Assembly (NCBI GenBank): GCA_949987565.1
Contig: OX465104.1
Span: forward strand, 186,001 to 250,000
Reading direction: 5' to 3'
DNA: 64,000 nucleotides
From: Luidia sarsii
Lineage: Eukaryota; Echinodermata; Asteroidea; Paxillosida; Luidiidae
Below, piece after piece: positions 56,510-64,000 of the stretch. Made by a program: the position numbers and the translations under genes. How positions within the stretch are numbered: the first letter of the stretch is position 1; every line of letters starts with the position of its first letter. Under the pieces are notes generated by a model, which did no database searches, was not told where the DNA came from, and saw only the letters and a list, made by a program, of their open reading frames with translations.

Positions 56510-59500
56510 TCACCTGATGCGGCCGTCAGATTTGATAAAACCTAGATCGGATTTTGGATCCGGAGAGAGGGTGCTCCAGGTCTGGTCGTAGCAAGGCTTA
56601 AACTGCCGGCAGTCAGTGGTCTTGGATTTGCGGCTGGCAGGAGCGACGCAAAAGCCCATGACTGACCAGTGCTGGCCCACCACCTCATCCACCCAGTCCT
56701 GCAGCGGCCCACCCACCAGCTGAGCACGACGATCAGCCTCACGCACCAGCGGCCCCGAGTCGGCCAGCTGGAAGAGCGCCCTCATGCTGGAGAAGTCCTT
56801 GTCCACGTAGCTGTTGTTAGCCACGCCGGCATTCAGCACACCGGCCTGGGTGGTCGAGGCCAATGGCCGGCCGCCAGCCAGTGCCTGTGGCACCACCAGG
56901 AAGTCCACCTCGGCCACCACGGTCCACTGGTGCAGGAGCTTGACGGCCCAGCGGCCTGGTCGCAGAGGATGCCTGAAGGGTGGGCTGTGATGAGTTTCCT
57001 CCTTGTCCCTGTCCACCGTGGTATCAAAGGAGGCAGCCACATGGTTGGTGGGATCAATCCAGGAGATGGTGACCGGCATGGGTTCGCCAGGCTTCCACTT
57101 GATGAAGACCACGGGGCTGTCCTGTGGACCCAGGATGCCGGCAAAGTTGCGCAGGACACGCTCCTTGGGGTCGTATTGAGTTGAGACCTGTCATGGGTGT
57201 GATAGACCAGCAACAAAGAAAGAACAATTCAATGAGGGTTGACCCTACTAAAGATGCCATCAGTGCTTTATCCCATTGCCTGGTGATTTGATTCAGTGAA
57301 AATGTGATTCCGTGAGGGTTTGTGCTACCCCGAGGTAAGCACTCTGTGCTCAGTGCTTTGTCCAATTGCCTGGTGATTTGAATCAGTAAATATGTGATTC
57401 CGTGAGGGTTTGTCTTTCTCGGTGTCCTTTTTATAGTGTCTTGCCACTTTGGGATAACATGGGTCTCCTCCAGGAAGCTAATAAAAACACACTAGGAGTT
57501 TACACTATGTTTGCATCTGAATGAAAAAAGAGCCCTGGAGATATAAGGCAGTTAATGGTTGAACTGCTTCTGACTTGCGCCCCACTCCAGCAAAGACTAG
57601 TTGACTATTTGGGAAGGACACCATCTAAGGGCTGAATAGATTAAATGGTAAGGCTGGTACACAAAACCAGAGGTCTTAGATTCAAGTCCCAGTCCAGTCA
57701 AAGATTCCTTTCCATTTTTTTTCAAAAATGTTCCCATAAGTTTATGATCCTTTGTTTTGTTTTATCAAAATGGTAGCCGATGTACAAGTGGCTGCACAGA
57801 CCTGGAACTTCTGCAGCCTGGTGCTGGGCCCGACATAGTTGATGATGCGATAGTCGGAGGCCAGGGACATCCAGACCTCCAAGAAGTCTGTGTTGCCAGC
57901 TGACGTCTCCCCTTCCACAGTGACCACCAGGCCACGGAAGGCATCATTCTGGAAGAACATTGTCACCTCTCTGGGGTTGGACTTGATGTTGTAGGCACAG
58001 TGGTTGTCGTAGGGCTGCTCCTATTGGTGACAAACACACACACACACAAAGGTAGTATAAGAAAGAAAAACTCAATAAATAAAAAAGTAACTCTGTGCAA
58101 GGCAGAGAGTTGGAGTCAAGATCTTAACAGTCCATGGCTAAGACCATGACCTATATGAAGAAGACTGAGGCTAAACAAAGTTATCTATGTTATCTATGTG
58201 AATTTATCTATTCATCTTATGTGTCTTAGACCAAGACCGAGACCTCAACGCCCAAGTCCGGAATCAAGACCTTAACACCCGAGACTGAGACCTAAATGGC
58301 CAAGACAAAGATCTCAATGGCAAAGACTGTGACTGAGATCCCAATACCCAAGTCTGAGATCTCAAGAATCCAAACTGAAACCAGGATCTCTATGCCCAAG
58401 TCCAAGACAGAGATCTCAATGTCCAAGTCCAAGATTAAGATCCAAAATTGAATAATGTGACTGAGATTTCATTGACCAAGACCAGACCGGGTTTCAGTGC
58501 CCTAGAAAGAGACTAGGAGTTCAATGCCAAAGACCGAGACAGAGATCTCAACACAAAAGTTTAAGTCACTCACAAACTCCCAGCGCCTTTGACAATCCTT
58601 GACCAATCAAGACCAGTTAGGTAAAGAGCTGCAGAGAACAGTTCCACACACCTGCGAAACCATGTTGATGTGTGCAGCCATCAGACGGACAAAGGACTGG
58701 TAGACAGTCAGTGGGAGGTCCTTGGGTGCTTCGTCTCCGCTGTCTAGGTGATGGTGAAGACTCTGCCAGTAGGACCGACTGCCTGGTGTGCCCACTGGAT
58801 AGGACCCATACAGACCATGGTCAAGCTGGTTGATGACTGCCTGGTTGATCACTGGTTCAAACTTGCGGGCGAAGAAGGCTGGCCGGTTCGGCTGAAAAAA
58901 GACGAAGAAAAAAAGAGGAGTTATCCCTCTTTCCAAGGCACAGACGTGATCAAATCTATAAATTTATAAAACTTATTTACGTCATATAAGGCTGTAAACA
59001 GTTTGCAAAATCTTTTAATACAGTGGAACGTCGCTATAACGAACATCCCAGGTACCATGAAGATTGGTTGGTATAGTGGTCAAAAACCGGTGGTTCGTTA
59101 TAGCACCTGCTGCCACATATTCATGGATGCATACATAAGGAGCCAAAGCACGTTCATTATAGCCTAATTATAGCCTTCGGTATATTGGCATTCATTTGTT
59201 TGTTCATGTGGCCATGTGAAATGTGGTGCCACTCTTTGACTGAGAGGCGATAATGACTTCTGATGGGCCGGATGTGTGTGGACTGGAGGAGGGGGCATGC
59301 CATAGCATTGAATGAGGCTGAGGTTGAGCTCAACTTGGATAGGCCAGTTGTGGGTGGACTGGAGGAGGGGGCCTTGCCATAGCTTGCAATGAAGTCAGGC
59401 TCAACTTGGATAGGCCAGCTGTGGGTGGACTAGAGGAGGGGGGCTTGCCATAGCTTGCAATGAGGTCAGGCTCAACTTGGATAGGCCAGTTGTGGGTGGA

Positions 59501-61776
59501 CTAGAGGAGGGGGGCTTGCCATAGCTTGCAATGAGGTCAGGCTCAACTTGGATAGGCCAGTTGTGGGTGGACTAGAGGAGGGGGGCTTGCCATAGCTTGC
59601 AATGAAGTCAGGCTCAACTTGAATAGGCCAGCTGTGGGTGGACTAGAGGAGGGGGGCTTGCCATAGCTTGCAATGAGGTCAGGCTCAACTTGGATAGGCC
59701 AGCTGTGGGTGGACTAGAGGAGGGGGGCTTGCCATAGCTTGCAATGAGGTCAGGCTCAAATTGGAGTGAACAATCTGCAGTCAAAGCACCACCCCTTCTC
59801 TAACTGGTCGAGGTCATGTGCTGGATTCAAACATTTGCAGTCATCGGTCGTACCTTTGTCTTGTACATGTCCTCTGGCTTGAAGTCGTTGGGGGAGCAGC
59901 CACACCAGTCCACAATGTGCTTGTACTGACACTGACAGCCAAGCTTGCGCTTCCAGTTGGTCACACGGAGATTGTTGTCCACCAGGGTCTTGCACAGCTC
60001 ACTGTTTTCAAGCAGCGTGTGGAAGAAGGACTGTAAGACAGAGAGAGAGAAAGAGAGATAGGGGGAGGGAGGGAGAGAGAGAAAGAGAGATAGGGGAGAG
60101 AGGGAGAGAGAAAGAGAGGAGGGGAGAGAGGGAAGGGAGAGGGAGGGAGAAGGGGAGAGATAGAGGGAGAGAGAAAGAGAAGGAGGGGAGAGATAGAGAG
60201 ATAGGGGAGAGATAGAGGGAGAGAGAAAGAGAGATAGGGGAGAGATAGAGGGAGAGAGAGAAAGAGAGAAGGGGAGAGATAGAGGGAGTGAGAGGGAGAG
60301 GGATGGAGAGAGAAAGAGAGAAGGGGAGAGATAGAGGGAGAGAGAAAGAGAGAAGGGGAGAAATAGAGGGAGAGAGAAAGAGAGAAGGGGAGAGATAGAG
60401 GGAGAGAGAAAGAGAGAAGGGGAGAGATAGAGGGAGAGAGAAAGAGAGAAGGGGAGAAATAGAGGGAGAGAGAAAGAGAGAAGGGGAGAGATAGAGGGAG
60501 AGAGAAAGAGAGAAGGGGAGAGAGGGAGGGGGAGAGGGAAAGAGAAGGAGGGAGAGATAGAGGGAGAGAGAAAGAGAGATAGGTGAGAGATAGAGGGAGA
60601 GAGAAAGAGAGATAGGGGAGAGATAGAGGGAGAGAGAAAGAGAGATAGGGGAGAGATAGAGGAAGAAAGAGAGAAGGGGAGAGATAGAGGGAGAGAGAAA
60701 GAGAAGGAGGGAGAGAGAAAGAGAAGGAGGGAGAGATAAAGAGAGAAGGGGAGAGAGGGAGAGGAAGAGAGAAAGAGAAGGAGGGAGAGAGGGATAGGGG
60801 TGGATGGAGAGAGGGATGGATGGGAGGGAGAGAGAGGGGAGAGAGAGGGAGAGAGAGATGGAGGGAGAGGGAGAGAGGGAGGGGTGGAGGGAGGGAGAGA
60901 GGGGAGAGATAGACAGAGAGGGAGAGAGAAAGAGAAGGAGGGAGAGAGGGATGGATGGGGGGAGGGAGAGGGGAGAAGGGGAGAGAGAGGGGAGAAGGGG
61001 AGAGGGAGAGATAGACAGAGACAGAGAGAGGGAGAGGGAGGAATGGAGGGAGGGATGGAGGGAGGGTTGGAGGTCGGGATGGAGGGAGGGATGGAGGGGA
61101 TGGAGAGAGAGATGAGAAAGAGGGGGAGAGGGAGAGAGAAAGAGAGAAAGGCAAAATATTCAACTTCTGTTCTTAATGAGTAACATTCATCACAAATAGT
61201 CTGAAATCTCTCACAGGAGAATCATTGTACATGGTGTCCCAACATGCTGCCCTCATGAGGGGTGGATTTTACAAAACCTTATGATGCATTGTAACTCATC
61301 CTATGTTCTATAACCATTTGTGAATGTCAATAGGGCCCACAGTTTCTGTGCATCGCTCATCATCTTGCATTCTGATGCAAAATGACCACATGAACACCTG
61401 AAATCAAATTGACTACTCATACATGATATCATTACAATTTTTTCTCCAAACTTTGCTGTGCAACAACCCCAAACCACACCAATCTGTAAATGAGCATTGA
61501 CATTGTCAATAGAGGGCGCCATTGGCACCACACCACTAGAGGGCGCTGTGTATACAGACCTCAGCAGGCAGCAGGGTGTACTTGTACATCTGCTTCAGGC
61601 CGGCAAGGAGTTCGCTCTGGGACAGGGTGACAAACTCAGCAAACTGACGGTTGATGGTGATCCAGTCCGACCCACCGTCCAGCGTGATGCCTGTGGGTAG
61701 TTTGCGGTCACCAAGCCGCCACATGCGAGCATCACACTCGTAGAACACTTTGTCCAAACCCTGCTTCTTGATAAAC
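56510..61776 (-). CDS. XYLT: Protein O-xylosyltransferase, C-terminal five exons (5' end outside window)
   Basis: Exons 61776-61560, 60030-59854, 58891-58652, 58020-57802 and 57187-56510, with all in-window introns in phase 0, give 510 C-terminal residues. Vertebrate XYLT1/2 are 865-959 aa. XYLT is a Golgi type II enzyme that transfers xylose from UDP-xylose to Ser of proteoglycan cores, starting the heparan/chondroitin sulfate linker. Landmarks are [49 protein letters not shown] across the first junction, [20 protein letters not shown] and [15 protein letters not shown]. The Xylo_C domain follows ([13 protein letters not shown]) and the protein ends [18 protein letters not shown]. The glutamate of LLPAE fits the GT14 catalytic position, by inference from related enzymes. 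Where human XYLT1 has an Asp-Trp-Asp before the KER block, this protein reads TQYDPKER. The N-terminal stem and most of the GT-A domain lie to the right. Confidence 0.95.
57580..57705 (+). mobile_element. tRNA-derived SINE copy
   Basis: CCCACTCCAGCAAAGACTAG TTGACTATTTGGGAAGG ... AAGGGCTGAATAGATTAAAT GG ... CAAAACCAGAGGTCTTAGATTCAAGTCCC. It has a mutated A-box and a recognisable B-box, in an XYLT intron. Confidence 0.7.
58130..58560. repeat. Degenerate ~25-30-bp tandem repeat in an XYLT intron
   Basis: Irregular units such as AAGACCGAGACCTCAACGCC and CAAGTCCAAGACAGAGATCT recur for about 430 bp. Confidence 0.75.
59265..59758. repeat. 71-bp tandem repeat, about 7 copies, XYLT intron
   Basis: TAGCTTGC recurs at 59451, 59522, 59593, 59664 and 59735, exactly 71 bp apart, with two diverged units before. 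The unit contains AGGCCAGTTGTGGGTGGACT AGAGGAGGGGGG. Confidence 0.94.
60031..61150. repeat. ~1.1-kb polypurine tract abutting an XYLT 3' splice site
   Basis: GGGAGA/GAGAAAGAGA repeats on the plus strand are almost pure purine. On the sense strand this is a ~1.1-kb polypyrimidine tract ending directly in the acceptor CTCTGTCTTACAG of the exon at 60030. The 400-aa Ser/Leu/Pro frame on the minus strand is a repeat artefact running into real exon sequence. Confidence 0.96.
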
Positions 61777-61821
61777 CTGACCATGTGGAGAGAAAGGTGG
61801 AGGTGGGATAAGGGTGGTAGT

Positions 61822-61848
61822 GGGTTAGGGTTAGGGTTAGGGTTAGGG
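61822..61848 (+). repeat. Interstitial telomeric repeat (TTAGGG)4
   Basis: GGG followed by four TTAGGG units, flanked by a direct repeat of GAGAGAAAGGTGGAGRTGGG RTAAGGGTGGTAGTGG (61787-61821 and 61849-61885). In an XYLT intron. Confidence 0.9.
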
Positions 61849-62067
61849 AGAGAAAGGTGGAGATGGGGTAAGGGTGGTAGTGGTGAAAACGGTGGAAGGG
61901 GTAGGGCAGAGAGACCAAAACAAAAGAATTACTCCTAGTGATAAAAAAGTTGCAAACTGCTTTGAATGATTGACTGGTCATTGAACCACTTCAAGCTGGG
62001 ACCTCCAAAATCAGAGCACCAGTGGTGTTGCTATGCATCAAGCCCTTTGAATCTGGGAACCACTAGA

Positions 62068-62263
62068 TTTAAACAACGCAGTGGCTGTTGTTACGGCAGT
62101 CGTCCGTGTGGTTCCCTGAATTCAAAGTATTTGTCAGAATGTTTAGCTCTTGGAACCAGACTATCAGCTAATAGACTGGTTCAACCAGCCTGCAATGCTG
62201 ACGAAATACAAGTCAGGGAACCACACGGACGACTGCCGTAACAACAGCCACTGGTTTAAACAA
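62068..62263. mobile_element. 178-bp MITE, second copy, with 9-bp target duplication
   Basis: The element 62077-62254 matches 9481-9676 apart from about 18 bp of small deletions, and its right tip is eroded by one base. It is flanked by TTTAAACAA on both sides. The host sequence is itself a dispersed repeat whose paralogues at 35.24, 23.4 (inverted) and 42.87 kb (inverted) lack the insertion. Confidence 0.85.
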
Positions 62264-64000
62264 AGACTCTTTTTAGCCTGCCACAAAACAATATGTAGCA
62301 TGACAAAAGCCACACAGATATCCAATTGGTTTGACTCGCTTGTACACATAGTGCATTTTGATTGATTTATTTCATAGGTATCTATTGTTTCTGATTGTTT
62401 TACGTGTTTTTGAAAATTTTCCATTATCAAATGAACAGAACCTGTGTTGTGGTCATGGGAAGAGTGGCCAGTGCATGGCCAGTGAGTGGTTTGCAACAAG
62501 ATTTTCAAAACAACAAGTTAAGAAACTGCTCACTACTTAAGTCAGTCAAAGGAGCTTGCAATCTCTTTGTGTGACCATAATTCTACAAATCTGAACTGTT
62601 TTTTGGAAGGGACTGATGGCACCTTGCCAAGGCCTAGCTTCTCAAAATGACAGGAAGGCAGGAACTGATCACTGGTCTGTATGAGATCCAATGAGAATGA
62701 GCCCATAAATGAAAAGAGATGGTTACCAGTGTAGCTTGGCATGGGCCGCAGTGACAATTGATGCAAGCCAGAGAAGACAAGGCACAAGGGATTGTGCATG
62801 ACCTTGGAGGTTACATTAATGACCTTATGGTCTGCGGAACCACTCCTGGCTGCCATCACAAAGACGTTTGATCGTGGTGCACAGCGTGTATTAAGAAACC
62901 ATGCACAGCACATGTGTATTGTCATGGCATTTTATAGGCTGACATTTGACCGGATGTTGCGTTATGCACATTTCCACTGGACTAATTGACTCAGTAAAAG
63001 TTACCTGCGATGGATTTCACAAACCCTAAGATGAATCATAACTCAAAGTACGACATGACCCACCGTGAGTTGTGATAGATCATACCATTTCTGTGCAGTA
63101 CTGACTGAGTGAGTGGTGGTGAGTTTGATGCAATCAATCAATGGAGTTTTCCACGGCAGAGGATGGCTGGTAAATGCATGGAGGATGTGTTCTTATTCCT
63201 CCATGGTACGAGTAACCACTGGACTCAGTCAAAGGAAACTGAGGAATGTTTACTGAGCTGTTTCCACTGGACTTTAAATGGGAAAGGTGACCATCGTCGC
63301 CGCAGGTTTTACACCAAAAAGTTCCAACGGAAATGCGGCTTTAAACATCTCACAAAAAGGGTCCTGCAAAGATCCAACTGAAATGCAGGGGGGGGGGGAC
63401 TTCTCTGAAACAAAATTCCAGAAAGGCTCCCTCAAGTTTTCAGAGAGATTCAAAAACACACAGCAAACAGAAAAACATGTGAAGAGATTATTTCCAAAAT
63501 GGCATTTTCCATTCATGTCCACAGAAGTCACAAGGTTTGCGTTCCTCCTGTCAAAAATTAGGACCGGCATTCCAAGGATGGTTACTCTTTCTCCGGAGAT
63601 GTTCATAGATTTCGGAGATGAATTTCATCCAAGTGACACAACAACTGTCTGCTAGGAACCCAAGAGGGTGAGATATGAAAAGGTGAGCAAGTCTCTCCTT
63701 TTATGTAGGATCTGACGTTTCACTCCTTGCAGAACCTTGGAGATAAGGTCCTCCTAGGATCAAAAATGTCAGGCATCCTAAGTTTTGATATTTGCAATTT
63801 GCTCAATTTTTCAAATTACTCTCTCCCTGTTTTGGAAATCAACTCTTCATCATAAAGTTCAATGTCAGAAGACAGAAGAAAACCACAGTTGATTTGTTTT
63901 GTAGAAAACAAAACAAGGTCGGAAATATGAGGCTCCCACAACCAAGATAGTTAGTGTAATGCGATGGTCGATGAGTGAGTTATGGCAATGCTTGTAGACA

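Larger units (their letters stand above)
61777..64000. other. XYLT intron to the right edge
   Basis: No further XYLT exon found. The next exon should end just before the ARFIKKQG block, so it must lie past 64000. The stretch holds the telomeric repeat, the MITE in an older element, and a palindromic element at about 63700-63780. Confidence 0.55.

Noticed and set aside
59961..61163. 400-aa Ser/Pro/Leu-rich minus-strand frame
   Set aside because: It is the pyrimidine strand of a purine repeat running into XYLT exon sequence in the wrong frame.

Overview
This is animal nuclear DNA: intron-rich genes with GT-AG junctions, GC-rich exons in AT-rich non-coding sequence, TTAGGG-type telomere repeats, tRNA-derived SINEs, foldback DNA transposons, a LINE relic and many minisatellites. 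The gene set (SLC26A11, GAL3ST, LITAF, SLCO and XYLT families) and the repeat style suggest a marine invertebrate, perhaps a deuterostome. The species cannot be fixed from sequence alone. All gene models below were built by hand from splice signals, reading phase and family resemblance. Every internal junction is phase-consistent.

Layout. 1.4-8.4 kb (-): ten 5' exons of an SLC26A11-like sulfate/anion transporter, running off the left edge. 12.8-14.9 kb (+): a complete two-exon galactose 3-O-sulfotransferase, head-to-head with the transporter. A ~900-bp foldback and a 196-bp MITE lie between them. 20.9-36.2 kb (-): three tandem three-exon LITAF-domain genes with identical intron phases (1, 2) and different proline-rich N-termini. 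38.7-45.3 kb (-): a complete nine-exon organic anion transporter (SLCO/OATP, 733 aa). 56.5-61.8 kb (-): the last five exons of a peptide-O-xylosyltransferase (XYLT), whose N-terminal part lies beyond the right edge.

The gaps (14.9-20.8, 28.6-34.5, 45.4-56.5 kb) hold no gene I can recognise. They carry tandem arrays (21-, 26-, 35- and 59-bp units and three unrelated 71-bp arrays), foldback families, SINEs and one LINE reverse-transcriptase relic.

Four of the seven genes handle sulfate, sulfated glycans or the anionic conjugates that OATPs carry: SLC26A11 (sulfate transport), GAL3ST (PAPS-dependent sulfation), XYLT (first sugar of glycosaminoglycan chains) and SLCO. Whether this is a functional neighbourhood or chance is open. 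The oddest single item is a 139-bp segment of an SLCO coding exon, carrying the OATP signature, present as a base-perfect copy inside an intron of the second LITAF gene 16.5 kb away.
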